Positions 9,557 to 19,324 of a stretch of 64,000 bases of DNA are shown piece by piece. Below the pieces are notes generated by a model. It was not told the DNA's origin. It searched no databases and was given only the letters and a program-made list of their open reading frames with translations. The position numbers were made by a program, and so were the translations under genes. Position 1 is the first letter of the stretch, and each line of letters starts with the position of its first letter. This stretch comes from Paracoccaceae bacterium (GTDB lineage: Bacteria; Pseudomonadota; Alphaproteobacteria; Rhodobacterales; Rhodobacteraceae), in NCBI GenBank assembly GCA_902606585.1, contig CACLGX010000005.1, positions 1 to 64,000 of the forward strand, given 5' to 3'.

Positions 9557-10729
9557 ATGAAACCTTCCAATCGCATCGAAAATATAACTAATGGCGGTTC
9601 TGACGGATGGGAAATTTTTTATAAAGCCAGAAAAATGATGGCCTCCGGTATTAATGTAATAGAGCTTAGTATTGGAGAGCATGACATAGGCACTGACCCA
9701 GCCATACTCAAATCAATGCATAAGGCTGCCATAAATGGGCAGACTGGATATGCTCCAGTCCCTGGCCTTGAGGAATTAAGAGCCTTAATTGCATATCGAA
9801 CTGAAAAGAAAACTGGAATTAAAACAACTCTAGAAAATGTAATCGTAACACCTGGAGGACAATCCGCTCTATTCGCTGCTCACATGGCCATCTTGGATGA
9901 GGGTGACACAGCTGCCTATATAGATCCATACTATGCTACATACCCGACGACTATTAGATCTATCGGAGCTCGCGAAAGAAGAATAATAACAAGTGCAGAA
10001 AATTATTTTCAACCTACTTTTGATCAATTAGATAGCGCAACTCAAAAAACAAAATCATTATTAATAAACTCACCTAACAATCCAACGAGCATGGTGTACA
10101 ATAAAGCTACTATTAAAAATATTTGTGACGTAGCAAAGAAAAACAATCTTTGGGTTATTTCCGATGAAGTTTACCATACACAAATCTGGGCCGGAAAACA
10201 TATTTCACCGCGTGAGATTGATAATATGGTGGAAAGAACTTTAGTAATTGGGTCTCTTTCCAAAAGCCATGCGATGACCGGCTCTCGTTTGGGATGGCTA
10301 ATAGGTCCAGAGATAATAATATCCAAGGCAATAGATTTAGCTACAAATATGACCTACGGTGTTCCTGGTTTTGTCCAGCAAGCTGGTATTTTTGCCTTAG
10401 AGCAAGGTAAGAAATTTGAAGAAAAAATATCTGAACCATTCAATCGCAGAAGCAAACTTGCACTAGATATTTTAAAAGACTTCCCCTGTTTGGGTCACAT
10501 TCCACCCCAAGGAACCATGTATTTAATGCTTAATATTCGCGCAACAGGAATGAGCGGTCTAAGTTTCGCTGGCAAGCTTTTAGACGTTGAAAAGATCGCT
10601 GTAATGCCGGGGGAAAGCTTTGGAGAAGCTGCATCAGGGCATGTCAGAATTTCTTTAACTTTAGAAGATAACAAATTTGCTGAAACATTTCGAAGCATTT
10701 GTAAATTTGCAAGTGATCTTTCTTTGTGA
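9557..10729 (+). CDS. PLP-dependent aminotransferase, class I/II
   Basis: Fold-type I aminotransferase of about 390 residues. Key features: VTPGGQSALFAAHMA around the phosphate-binding turn, NSPNNPTSMVY with the Asn of the PLP pocket, VISDEVYH with the Asp that contacts the pyridine N, and SLSKSHAMTGSRLGW with the Schiff-base Lys. The ORF track begins at 9527, but family members start at the equivalent of MKPSNRIENI, so ATG at 9557 is preferred; neither start has a strong ribosome site. Substrate is not resolved; aspartate/tyrosine/aromatic-type activity is possible. Divergent from cysS. Confidence 0.85.
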   Translation: MKPSNRIENITNGGSDGWEIFYKARKMMASGINVIELSIGEHDIGTDPAILKSMHKAAINGQTGYAPVPGLEELRALIAYRTEKKTGIKTTLENVIVTPGGQSALFAAHMAILDEGDTAAYIDPYYATYPTTIRSIGARERRIITSAENYFQPTFDQLDSATQKTKSLLINSPNNPTSMVYNKATIKNICDVAKKNNLWVISDEVYHTQIWAGKHISPREIDNMVERTLVIGSLSKSHAMTGSRLGWLIGPEIIISKAIDLATNMTYGVPGFVQQAGIFALEQGKKFEEKISEPFNRRSKLALDILKDFPCLGHIPPQGTMYLMLNIRATGMSGLSFAGKLLDVEKIAVMPGESFGEAASGHVRISLTLEDNKFAETFRSICKFASDLSL

Positions 10730-10740
10730 AAATGTAAAAA

Positions 10741-10768
10741 ATCAGGGTCAAAACTAATTAACCCCGAT
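10741..10768 (-). terminator. Probable terminator of ndk
   Basis: ATCAGGGT (10741-10748) pairs with ACCCCGAT (10761-10768) except for one mismatch, with a 12-nt loop. Read on the minus strand it is followed by a T-rich run (TTTTTTACATTTTC), which fits an intrinsic terminator for ndk; on the plus strand there is no T-tract. Confidence 0.5.
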
Positions 10769-10815
10769 CATAAAATTAAAATATTCAGGTTTATACTATA
10801 CCGTAGTAACTAGAA

Positions 10816-11238
10816 CTACCCAACTAATTCTATTCCAGAAAAGAAATAGGCGATTTCGATAGCAGCAGTTTCCGGGGCATCCGAACCATGCACAGAGTTT
10901 TCGCCCATACTTTCCGCAAAATCTGCCCTAATAGTGCCTGGGGCCGCATCTGCGGGGTTCGTTGCGCCCATAACTTCTCTATTCTTAGAGATGGCGCTTT
11001 CGCCCTCTAGTACCTGCACTATGACGGGTTCAGATGACATAAAAACACACAACTCATCATAAAATGGACGTTCGGAATGGACTTCATAAAATTTTCCAGC
11101 CTGCTCCTTTGTCATATGAATACGCTTTTGCGCAACAACCCTAAGACCTGCCTCTTCAAACTTTGCATTTATTTTTCCTGTAAGATTGCGGCGTGTTGCA
11201 TCAGGTTTAATAATACTGAATGTTCGTTCCAAACCCAT
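10816..11238 (-). CDS. ndk: Nucleoside diphosphate kinase
   Basis: Cytoplasmic enzyme that transfers the gamma phosphate among nucleoside triphosphates. The 140-residue length is standard. It carries [15 protein letters not shown] at the N-terminus and the active-site histidine in [19 protein letters not shown] 11238. It is a stand-alone gene, divergent from the ABC-F gene and convergent with the aminotransferase. Confidence 0.97.
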   Translation of the reverse strand: MGLERTFSIIKPDATRRNLTGKINAKFEEAGLRVVAQKRIHMTKEQAGKFYEVHSERPFYDELCVFMSSEPVIVQVLEGESAISKNREVMGATNPADAAPGTIRADFAESMGENSVHGSDAPETAAIEIAYFFSGIELVG

Positions 11239-11404
11239 CTAAAATTCCTCTACATCAACAAGTTTTCATCAATCTAAATTCTTTATTCGGAGCCTCTAGC
11301 ACGGGTAAACTAAATTTAAAAGACGCATTATCTTGGATACATAAAATAACAATTTTTAAAGCGTTTTTCTTTTAAAAAGATTTTTACACTGTTACTCAGT
11401 CACA

Positions 11405-13258
11405 ATGATTAAAATAGAAAAGATTTCATTTAGCATAGGCGGTCGAAAACTCTTAGACACGGGAAATATCACCATCCCATCCGGTCATAAAATAGGTGTT
11501 GTTGGTAGAAATGGCACTGGAAAGACAACTTTATTTGGACTGATAAAAGGAGATCTGGAATTAGAGAGCGGACAAATTATTTTACCAAAAAATGCTAAAA
11601 TTGACGATGTCAAACAAGAAGTTTCTGAAAATGATTTATCTGTACTAGAAACAATTTTGGCGGCAGATGAGGAACGCGAAACACTTATAAAACATAGTAA
11701 AACCGAAAAAGACCCAGATAGAATTGCTGAGATACAAATCAGACTTGAAGACATAGGGGCATGGTCTGCTGAAGCAAGAGCATCTACAATTTTAAAAGGG
11801 CTTGGTTTTACCGAAGAGGATAATCATCTTCCGTGTAAGTCGTTTTCTGGTGGATGGAGAATGAGAATGTCTTTGGCAGCTGTTTTATTTAATCAACCGG
11901 ATTTACTTTTGTTAGATGAGCCAACTAATTATCTTGATTTGGAGGGCACGATTTGGCTAGAAAACTACTTATCCACATATCCACATACGGTTCTTATTAT
12001 TAGTCATGATAGAAACCTTTTGAATAATTGCGTAAATTCTATTCTTCACCTTGAAGATAAAAATTTGACATATTATTCGGGAAATTATGAAAAATTTGCC
12101 GAAACCAGAATGGCGCAACTTGAAAGCAAACTCTCAGAAATAAAAAAACAAGACAAAACTCGACAACACTTACAATCTTTTGTGGATAGATTTCGTTATA
12201 AAGCCAAAAAAGCTAAGCAAGCTCAGTCAAGATTAAAAGCTCTCAGCAAGTTAAAGACAATTTCTTTACCAAAAGAAAGAGCTTTAAAGAAAATACTATT
12301 TCCAGCTCCGGAAGAGTTAACTTCACCCTTGGTTTCAATTGAGGACGGCTCAACTGGCTATAAAAATAAAGCTGTCCTTACCAAACTTAACTTGCGCATA
12401 GACTACGATGACAAGATAGCATTACTTGGGAAAAATGGTGAGGGGAAATCAACACTATCAAAGTTATTGGCTAATCGAATTCCTCTATTGAGTGGTTCTC
12501 TTATTAAGTCATCACAATTAAGGATAGGATATTTTTCCCAACACCAAACAGATGAATTAAGGAGAGATGAAACACCTTTCGAACATTTATCACGAGCTAA
12601 ACCAAGTAAAAATGTATCAGAAAGAAAAAAAATCCTGGGTGGTTTTGGAATTGGCTCTGATCAATCAGAATTGAAGGTCTCAGTGATGTCGGGCGGGCAA
12701 AAGGCTCGTTTGTTACTTTTATTGGCAACGTTAGACAACCCACATCTATTAATTTTAGACGAACCAACAAATCATCTTGATATAGAAAGCCGAGAGGCAC
12801 TTATTGAAGCTCTGACAAAATTTTCCGGAGCTGTTATTTTAGTGAGCCATGATTTCCACTTATTATCGTTAGTTTCTGATAAATTATGGTTAGTGAATAA
12901 CGGCACTGTATGTCCATATGAGGAAGATCTAGAAAGTTACCGCTCTGATATTTTAATAAAAAAACCCAGAAAAAATTCAAAAATTGCCAAAAAATTAGAT
13001 GATAAGAGAGAATTTCAAAAGAAAGTTCTTGCTTACAAATCTGAAGTCAAAAAATGTGAAGATATATTAGAGAAGCTTCAAAATATGAAGAAAAAGGTAG
13101 CTGATATCCTATCAAATCAAGATATTTACTCAGATGAAAGACTTAAAGAATTAGAAAAATGGAATAAAAAACTTTCCGAAATTAATGAAGCAATTAAACG
13201 AGCAGAAGATCTTTGGATCCAAGCTCAAGAAAGAATGGAAAGCACAACTCAAAAGTGA
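11405..13258 (+). CDS. ABC-F family ATPase (YheS-like)
   Basis: Soluble tandem ATP-binding-cassette protein of 617 residues with no membrane domain, acting on the ribosome in characterised relatives. First cassette: Walker A GRNGTGKTT, signature SFSGGWRMRM, Walker B LLLLDEPTNYLDL. The interdomain linker (about 220-300) is Lys-rich. Second cassette: GKNGEGKST, VMSGGQKARL, LLILDEPTNHLDI. A C-terminal coiled coil (about 520-610) is lysine and glutamate rich. The IWLENYL after the first Walker B and the length favour the YheS subgroup over Uup or EttA. Its TGA overlaps the GTG of the next gene. Confidence 0.92.
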   Translation: MIKIEKISFSIGGRKLLDTGNITIPSGHKIGVVGRNGTGKTTLFGLIKGDLELESGQIILPKNAKIDDVKQEVSENDLSVLETILAADEERETLIKHSKTEKDPDRIAEIQIRLEDIGAWSAEARASTILKGLGFTEEDNHLPCKSFSGGWRMRMSLAAVLFNQPDLLLLDEPTNYLDLEGTIWLENYLSTYPHTVLIISHDRNLLNNCVNSILHLEDKNLTYYSGNYEKFAETRMAQLESKLSEIKKQDKTRQHLQSFVDRFRYKAKKAKQAQSRLKALSKLKTISLPKERALKKILFPAPEELTSPLVSIEDGSTGYKNKAVLTKLNLRIDYDDKIALLGKNGEGKSTLSKLLANRIPLLSGSLIKSSQLRIGYFSQHQTDELRRDETPFEHLSRAKPSKNVSERKKILGGFGIGSDQSELKVSVMSGGQKARLLLLLATLDNPHLLILDEPTNHLDIESREALIEALTKFSGAVILVSHDFHLLSLVSDKLWLVNNGTVCPYEEDLESYRSDILIKKPRKNSKIAKKLDDKREFQKKVLAYKSEVKKCEDILEKLQNMKKKVADILSNQDIYSDERLKELEKWNKKLSEINEAIKRAEDLWIQAQERMESTTQK

Positions 13259-13833
13259 GCAATGACGACACCGGAAACTTAATTTATCTCGCTATTTTAG
13301 GCGCAATTCTAATATTTTCCTTCTTCAGTTGGAAAAACTCACTGAGGAAATTTGTTAAGTTTGGACTTATTTGGTTTATAATTTTCATATTTTTCATCGT
13401 TGTGGCTTTGGTTTGGGAAAACTATCGTAGCGAAAAATCTAACCTGAACAATTTTGATAAAGATCTGGAGAGGATTACTTTAAAAACAGCTTCAGATGGT
13501 CATTTTTTTATAACGCTTGGGATTAACGGCAAGCCCATAAATTTTTTTATTGATACTGGCGCAACAGCTATGATTTTATCAAAAAAAGACGGTGAAAAAC
13601 TTGGATTTAACGTAGACGAACTTAACTTTTCGCAATTAGCTCAAACCGCAAATGGAGAAATTCTAATATCTCCAGTTGTATTCGATAAAGTTAGCTTAGG
13701 ATTTAAAAACTTTTCAAATGTAAAAGCTTTTATAAGTCAGACAGATATGGAAAAATCATTGTTGGGCATGAGTTTTTTAAGCAGACTTAAAAAACTAGAA
13801 CTCGGTAGAAATATAATGATCATAAATATTTGA
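13255..13833 (+). CDS. Membrane-anchored retropepsin-like aspartic protease
   Basis: A 192-residue protein with two hydrophobic N-terminal segments (LIYLAILGAILIFSFFSW and FGLIWFIIFIFFIVVALVW) and a periplasmic retropepsin-like domain with the active-site motif FFIDTGATAMILS and a C-terminal LLGMSFLSRL. This matches the TIGR02281 clan AA protease group of alphaproteobacteria. As in retroviral proteases it holds one catalytic Asp and should dimerise. The track start at 13213 lies inside the ABC-F gene; GTG at 13255 overlaps that gene's stop (GTGA) and is preferred. Its substrate is unknown. Confidence 0.8.
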   Translation: MSNDDTGNLIYLAILGAILIFSFFSWKNSLRKFVKFGLIWFIIFIFFIVVALVWENYRSEKSNLNNFDKDLERITLKTASDGHFFITLGINGKPINFFIDTGATAMILSKKDGEKLGFNVDELNFSQLAQTANGEILISPVVFDKVSLGFKNFSNVKAFISQTDMEKSLLGMSFLSRLKKLELGRNIMIINI

Positions 13834-13843
13834 CATTTAGTTA

Positions 13844-14293
13844 CTAATCTTTTTTGGTCCATTTCCCATTATCTTCTGCCCAATAACTCGTCTTCAAACC
13901 AGCATCTGAAAGACCTTTCCAAGTTTCTCTTGCATTTGTTAACTCAATCTCATTTTTTGATTCAAAAAGCAGACATACTCTTTTAAATTTCTCCACTTCA
14001 TTTTCTTTTAATTCAGCCTGATTAACAACTATAAGACAATCTCTCACCTCAGATAAAGGCGATTTACTTAAAACTATCGGATAATCATGTAATTTATCAT
14101 TATCCTCCGAACAATGCGGCAAAAAACTTTCGTCTGGGCCTTTCCAAATTGCATCGCTAATGGGTTCTTCTTCAGCTTTTATCCCAATTCTTAACTCTAC
14201 CGACCAGTCAGCAGACAAAGCACGTTCTAATATTTTGGGAAGAGCATCCTCGAGCCGTGTTTGGGTTAAATGATAAAAATATACTTCACTCAT
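13844..14293 (-). CDS. holC: DNA polymerase III subunit chi
   Basis: Clamp-loader accessory protein that links SSB to the holoenzyme. The 149-residue sequence starts EVYFYHLTQTRLEDALPKILERAL, typical of HolC, and has the DAIWKGPDESFLPH segment of the alphaproteobacterial form. ATG overlaps the pepA TGA by four bases (ATGA), so it is translationally coupled; pepA-holC linkage is also usual in proteobacteria. Confidence 0.88.
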   Translation of the reverse strand: MSEVYFYHLTQTRLEDALPKILERALSADWSVELRIGIKAEEEPISDAIWKGPDESFLPHCSEDNDKLHDYPIVLSKSPLSEVRDCLIVVNQAELKENEVEKFKRVCLLFESKNEIELTNARETWKGLSDAGLKTSYWAEDNGKWTKKD

Positions 14294-15765
14294 TTATTAT
14301 TTTCAAACTTCTCACTCACTAAACGATTCAAACTCATTACGCCCCAACCAGTCGCACCTGCAGGTGCAAAGGCGCTTTCGGATTTAGTATGAGCCGCTCC
14401 AGCAATATCAATATGTATCCAAGGCATATCTTTCTTGATAAATCTTTGTATGAATTGCGCCGCCGTTATTGCACCACCATCCCTACCGCCAACATTTTTA
14501 ATATCAGCCAAGCGGGATTTAAGTTTTTTATCGTAACTAGCACCAAGTGGCATACGCCATGCACCTTCGCTTTCTTGATTAGCAACTTTTAAGAAAGAAT
14601 TACAAAACTCGTCGTCATTAGAAAAAACCCCAGCATTTTCGTATCCCAATGCGACTATAATCGCGCCTGTTAATGTTGCTAAGTCAATGATACTGGAAGG
14701 TTTGAATCTTTCTTGAGTGTACCACAGAAGGTCACTGAGCACCAATCGCCCTTCAGCGTCTGTATTTATGACTTCAATAGTGTCACCTTTCATCGATTTT
14801 ACAATATCGCCTGGTCTTTGAGCGGTGCTTGACGGCATATTTTCTACTAAACCAACCAAGCCTACAACATTTGCTTTAGCTTTTCGCTTAGCCAAAGCCA
14901 GCATTGTTCCTGCAACAACTCCAGCGCCCCCCATATCCATTGTCATATCTTCCATACCACTTGCTGGTTTGAGTGAAATACCTCCAGTGTCAAAAACAAC
15001 ACCCTTACCTACAAGAGCTAACGGTTTAATATCCTCAGACGAGCCTTTCCAGGTTATTACAACGACTTTACTTGGGTTGGCTGATCCTTGCCCAACTCCG
15101 AGAAGTGCATTCATGCCTAAATCCGCCAATTTTTTTTCTTCTAAGATTTCGACTTTAAGACCCAGACTAGACAAATCTTTTAATCTATTTGAAAATTCGA
15201 CTGTATTTAAAATATTGGCAGGTTCATTTACCAAATTTCTTGTAAAAAACACTCCATCAACTACAGCCTTGGTTTCTAATAATGGTTTTTCAAAATCTTT
15301 TGGGTTTTTCAGCATCAGTGTTACTGACGTCGCGCCTTGATCTTCAATGGTTTTGTAATTTGTAAATTCATACCTGCGCAAAAGATAACCTTTTATGAGT
15401 TGTTCCGAAAACTTTTGCGCACTTGCACATACCAAAATTTTGCTATTTTTTGATTTCTTAGCTAAATTTGCGCCAGCTTTTCTAGCATCACTAGGCTTAA
15501 CTGACTTAGACCATTTCACCAGATCTAAATATTTTACTTGAAGCACACTAGGGAAAGAAAGCGTTAAAACTTCACCACAAGTTTTTTTTTCGAATTCTTT
15601 CGAACTTACCGCTCTTAAAATTGCGCCTTTGGTCAATTTGTTGACGCGACTACCAATGCGATCTAATTTTTTCGTATCTTCAATAAAGATTGATATCCGA
15701 TCATAATCCTTTTCAAGCAACTCCAGGTCATACTTTTCCAGTTTTACATCTGCAGATGTTCTCAT
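14290..15765 (-). CDS. pepA: Leucyl aminopeptidase (M17)
   Basis: Cytosolic di-metal aminopeptidase, about 491 residues. The N-terminal macro-like domain is followed by the catalytic domain with GKGVVFDTGGISLKPASGM (metal-binding Lys and Asp), MDMGGAGVVAG and NTDAEGRLVLSD (metal ligands and the Arg). The track start is a TTG at 15804; ATG at 15765 has GGAG five bases upstream and is preferred. It heads pepA-holC and is divergent from lptF, a conserved proteobacterial arrangement. Confidence 0.95.
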   Translation of the reverse strand: MRTSADVKLEKYDLELLEKDYDRISIFIEDTKKLDRIGSRVNKLTKGAILRAVSSKEFEKKTCGEVLTLSFPSVLQVKYLDLVKWSKSVKPSDARKAGANLAKKSKNSKILVCASAQKFSEQLIKGYLLRRYEFTNYKTIEDQGATSVTLMLKNPKDFEKPLLETKAVVDGVFFTRNLVNEPANILNTVEFSNRLKDLSSLGLKVEILEEKKLADLGMNALLGVGQGSANPSKVVVITWKGSSEDIKPLALVGKGVVFDTGGISLKPASGMEDMTMDMGGAGVVAGTMLALAKRKAKANVVGLVGLVENMPSSTAQRPGDIVKSMKGDTIEVINTDAEGRLVLSDLLWYTQERFKPSSIIDLATLTGAIIVALGYENAGVFSNDDEFCNSFLKVANQESEGAWRMPLGASYDKKLKSRLADIKNVGGRDGGAITAAQFIQRFIKKDMPWIHIDIAGAAHTKSESAFAPAGATGWGVMSLNRLVSEKFENNK

Positions 15766-15922
15766 ATTTTCTCCAATCAATTCTTTAGATGCAGATAGTC
15801 TCAATTCGAATATTATTCCAGTGTGTCAATGCAAAGAACATATTATAAATTAATTAATGAGTTTTCAGAATTGATTAAATAATATAAATCTTTGAAAAAT
15901 ATTCATAGATGGTACCTTAACC

Positions 15923-17041
15923 GTGCAGAAGCTCGACCAGTATATATTAAAGCAATTATCTTTAATTTTTGTTTTCTTTTTATTCGTGTTTACGATGATT
16001 TTCTGGATAAATAGAGCGATAGGATTATTCGATCGACTAATTTCTGATGGTCATTCCTCATTCATACTTTTACAATTTGCCTTACTTAGTTTACCGTCCA
16101 TAACTACAATTGTTTTTCCTCTAGCATGCTTTGCCGCCGTCATTTTTGTAACAAATCGCTTAAAAAACGATTCTGAACTAACAGTACTTCAATCAGCAGG
16201 TCTAAGCCCGTGGAGAATAAATAAACCTTATTTTATCTTCGGTTTTTTTTGTATGATAATACTTGGATTTATCACAACTTTTGTGGTCCCTAATACCGCT
16301 AAAATACTCCATGAGAAGCAAATAGAACTTGATACTTCAGTGTCCGCGAGATTGTTAAAAGACGGCAAATTTATTCATCCTTTTCAAGGTGTAACTTTTT
16401 ATATTAAAGGAATTGAAAGTGATGGAACTCTTTTAAACGTTTTCCTTCACGACAGAAGAAACGAAGATGAATTTCTTACCTATACTGCAACCCGTGCTTT
16501 TCTGGCTAAAGATGAAACAAAAACAGTTTTATATATGGAAAACGGTTTGATACAAACCTTTGGTACGTCAAGTGAAGAAATATCAACGACTGAATTCAAA
16601 AGTGTCGCGATTGATTTATCAGATGCCATCAAAAAAAGCGAAAATAATACTCCCTACCTATCTCATGTTTCAACTTGGTTATTAATTAAAAATTGGCAAG
16701 AGGTAGCCACAGTAACTAAAGCTTCAAGGAGTTCAATAGTATTTGAACTGCATAATAGGCTCCATAGAGCAATGTTTTGCTTTGTAGCAGCAGTACTAGG
16801 GTTTTCATCACTTTTGATAGGAAACCACAGCAGGTTTGGCTTCGGAAAACAAATAGCTTTGGCCTTGTCTGTAATAGTTTTGATAAAAATTACCGAAAGC
16901 TACACAACAAAACTTTCCTTACAAAATTTTTTACTTTGGCCTATTATTTATTTTCCCAGTTTAATCGGTATTATTTCGTCTCTATTGTTTTTGAATATTT
17001 CCACATCAGATTACCGCTTAAAATATCGAGCATCGTTATGA
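15923..17041 (+). CDS. lptF: LPS export ABC transporter permease LptF
   Basis: Inner-membrane subunit of the LptB2FG extractor that feeds lipopolysaccharide to the Lpt bridge. The 372 residues comprise three N-terminal membrane helices, a periplasmic beta-jellyroll region (about 120-260) and three C-terminal helices (for example AMFCFVAAVLGFSSLLIG). The motif ELTVLQSAGLSPWRINKP is the coupling-helix region of YjgP/YjgQ proteins. Start is GTG. The stop overlaps lptG by four bases (ATGA). It begins a run lptF-lptG-surA-pdxA-rsmA. Confidence 0.93.
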   Translation: MQKLDQYILKQLSLIFVFFLFVFTMIFWINRAIGLFDRLISDGHSSFILLQFALLSLPSITTIVFPLACFAAVIFVTNRLKNDSELTVLQSAGLSPWRINKPYFIFGFFCMIILGFITTFVVPNTAKILHEKQIELDTSVSARLLKDGKFIHPFQGVTFYIKGIESDGTLLNVFLHDRRNEDEFLTYTATRAFLAKDETKTVLYMENGLIQTFGTSSEEISTTEFKSVAIDLSDAIKKSENNTPYLSHVSTWLLIKNWQEVATVTKASRSSIVFELHNRLHRAMFCFVAAVLGFSSLLIGNHSRFGFGKQIALALSVIVLIKITESYTTKLSLQNFLLWPIIYFPSLIGIISSLLFLNISTSDYRLKYRASL

Positions 17042-18132
17042 CACTACATACCTATTTTGCTCTCAAATATTTTAAAGTTATGTTATCTACATTTTCTTTA
17101 ATATCTTTATTATTGATTTTAATTGATCTTATTGAACATTCTAGAAGGTTTTTTTATTACACTGATCTTTTCGGAATTCTCCATTTAACTTTTTTAAATT
17201 TACCCAAAAGTATCTATGAAGTAATTGATCTAACAATGTTAATTTCATCTCTCGTCTTTTTTATATCAATGAGCAAAACGAGTGAACTTATTATCGTTAG
17301 AGGTGCTGGCAGGTCCGTTTATGGAGCAATGTTCTCACCGATACTTGTAAGTGGAATTTTTGGAGTGTTGTTTTTGGTCATACTTAATCCTTTGGTTGCA
17401 ACAACTAGCAAATCATACTTGAATAATAAAGAAACCTACATAAAGGGTGAAAAAGCAGCGTTCTCAATTGGAGCTGAAGGGCTCTGGCTCAGGCAGGGAG
17501 ATGATTTAGAGCAGTCTGTTATTAGAGCTAGCGGAGCAAATTATGATGGATCTATTCTATACAATTTGACAATCATTTCATTTTCAGAAGATGGGTCTGC
17601 TGTTCGGCGATTAAAAGCCGAGCAAGCCATAATTCTCGATAATAGTTGGCATCTAAACAATGTAAAGGTTTGGCCGCTTATCAGAGGTCTAAGTTCGGAA
17701 AAGAACGCTCTTTTCAAGGACAAATTAATAATCTCTTCGAACCTCACAAAAGAGGAGATAAGAGAGCGCATAAGTGACCCATCCAATATTTCTATTTGGG
17801 ATCTAAGATCTCATATAACACAATTAAAAGGTGCAGGGTTTTCCGTACTTAGATATGAGGTAAGATTTCATTCAGAATTGTCTCATCCTTTATTTTTGAT
17901 CGCTATGACTTTAGTAGGCTGTGCTTTTACAATGAAAAATTTCATTGGAAACAGAAAAAGCCTGGCAATAATTGCCTCGATCATGCTAGGCTTTAGTTTA
18001 TATTACGTAAGAAATTTCGCGCAAATTTTGGCAGAAAGTGGTCAACTTAATCTTATTGCCGGGACTTGGATACCATCTATTTCCAGCATTTTGATAGCTC
18101 TAGCCTTAATCCTACATATGGAAGACGGATAA
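17038..18132 (+). CDS. lptG: LPS export ABC transporter permease LptG
   Basis: Partner of LptF, 364 residues with the same layout: three helices, periplasmic domain, three helices. The coupling region reads TSELIIVRGAGRSVYGAMF and the C-terminal helices include LFLIAMTLVGCAF. The ORF track opens it at 16777 inside lptF, but ATG at 17038 (ATGA overlap with the lptF stop) begins MTLHTYFALKYFKVML, which aligns with family N-termini. The next gene starts two bases after its stop and is surA; no lptD lies between. Confidence 0.92.
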   Translation: MTLHTYFALKYFKVMLSTFSLISLLLILIDLIEHSRRFFYYTDLFGILHLTFLNLPKSIYEVIDLTMLISSLVFFISMSKTSELIIVRGAGRSVYGAMFSPILVSGIFGVLFLVILNPLVATTSKSYLNNKETYIKGEKAAFSIGAEGLWLRQGDDLEQSVIRASGANYDGSILYNLTIISFSEDGSAVRRLKAEQAIILDNSWHLNNVKVWPLIRGLSSEKNALFKDKLIISSNLTKEEIRERISDPSNISIWDLRSHITQLKGAGFSVLRYEVRFHSELSHPLFLIAMTLVGCAFTMKNFIGNRKSLAIIASIMLGFSLYYVRNFAQILAESGQLNLIAGTWIPSISSILIALALILHMEDG

Positions 18133-18133
18133 A

Positions 18134-19324
18134 ATGAAATTTAGAAATGCGACACTAATCTTTGTTGCAATTATCTTTTTTGCAAATTTTTTATATGCCA
18201 AAGATACTTTTGGGCCTGCTATACAAGTGGACGACATGCTAATTACGCAGTATGAGATAGATCAAAGAGCTTTATTCTTTGAGCTACTAAAATTTCCGGG
18301 TAATCATAAAAAAGAAGCAGAAAAATCACTCATTAATGATCGTTTAAAATTAAGAGCTGCTGAAAAATTCGGCGTAGAAGCAAATCCCGCTGCGGTAAAA
18401 ATCGAAATGGAAATGTTTGCGCAGCGCGGAAATCTAACTATAGATCAATTTGCCAAACGCCTTAAAAAAGCAGGTGTAGATAGAATAACCTGGGAAAATT
18501 TCATGCAGGTTCCAACTGTATGGCTCGAAACTGTGAGCCGAAAATTTGCTTCAGAAATTGCTTCTACCATTGCAAATAATGATCTCGTAAATCATTCAAC
18601 TTCCAAGTCAGCAATCCAAGTTTTATTGACTGAAATTATTATTCCAGTCCAGGTAGGTTTTGAGGAAGAAGCAAATCAAAGAATAGATTCTCTAAGAAGG
18701 ACTAAATCTTTGAAAAAGTTTTCTGAAGCTGCATCTAAATATTCTGTTGCCCCAACAAGAGATGTTGGTGGAAGAGTAAAGTGGCAAAATTTATCAAACC
18801 TACCCGCTGTCGTGAAACCTTTGATCGCAGGACTTTCTAAAGGAGAAGTCTCTGAGCCTCTCCCTATTCCTGGAGGTATTGCTATTTTTCAATTACGGGA
18901 CATAAGGGAAAGTGGACATAATCAGTCTAATTCAAAATTTATAAATTATATCGAATTTCTGTTCAAAAAAAGCAACAAAATAAATGATGCTTTGATCAGT
19001 AATGTTTTAATGTGCGAAGACTTGTACACGTTTTCAAATAGCGTCCAGCAAACCAAAATAATTCGCAAAAATGTAAAAGAAAATTTACTTTCAAAAGAGC
19101 TTGAAAATATCTTATCTGAATTAGACGAAAATGAATTCATTATTCTAGATAATGATGGTTTTTCATCAAAAGTCCTTATGGTTTGTGGACGTACCGAGAA
19201 AGAGAATTTGTCAAAAAGCGATATTAGTGATATTAATCGCATGTTTGCAAATAAACGACTATTTGACTTGGCAAATTCTTACCTTGAAAATTTACGTCAA
19301 GAAGCTCGAATAGTCTTCAAATGA
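18134..19324 (+). CDS. surA: Periplasmic peptidyl-prolyl isomerase/chaperone, SurA-like
   Basis: Outer-membrane-protein chaperone of the SurA family, 396 residues, with a clear signal peptide (NATLIFVAIIFFANFLYA, cleavage before KD). The N-terminal SurA domain reads VDDMLITQYEIDQRALFFEL. One parvulin domain follows at about 170-260 (FSEAASKYSVAPTRDVGGRVKWQNL, ending PIPGGIAIFQLRDI), as in alphaproteobacterial members. The C-terminal 100 residues are divergent. It lies between lptG and pdxA and overlaps pdxA by ATGA. Confidence 0.85.
   Translation: MKFRNATLIFVAIIFFANFLYAKDTFGPAIQVDDMLITQYEIDQRALFFELLKFPGNHKKEAEKSLINDRLKLRAAEKFGVEANPAAVKIEMEMFAQRGNLTIDQFAKRLKKAGVDRITWENFMQVPTVWLETVSRKFASEIASTIANNDLVNHSTSKSAIQVLLTEIIIPVQVGFEEEANQRIDSLRRTKSLKKFSEAASKYSVAPTRDVGGRVKWQNLSNLPAVVKPLIAGLSKGEVSEPLPIPGGIAIFQLRDIRESGHNQSNSKFINYIEFLFKKSNKINDALISNVLMCEDLYTFSNSVQQTKIIRKNVKENLLSKELENILSELDENEFIILDNDGFSSKVLMVCGRTEKENLSKSDISDINRMFANKRLFDLANSYLENLRQEARIVFK

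Noticed and set aside
11969-11977. Second perfect DnaA-box 9-mer TTATCCACA
   Set aside because: Located inside the ABC-F coding region with no cluster; expected by chance in AT-rich DNA of this length.
14825-15340. 171-codon plus-strand ORF
   Set aside because: It lies antisense within pepA, is rich in Thr/Pro/Ser as mirror frames often are, and has no recognised domain. pepA is certain.
16777-17037. Extended start of the lptG ORF in the track
   Set aside because: The extra region is the out-of-frame translation of lptF and the family start aligns with ATG 17038.
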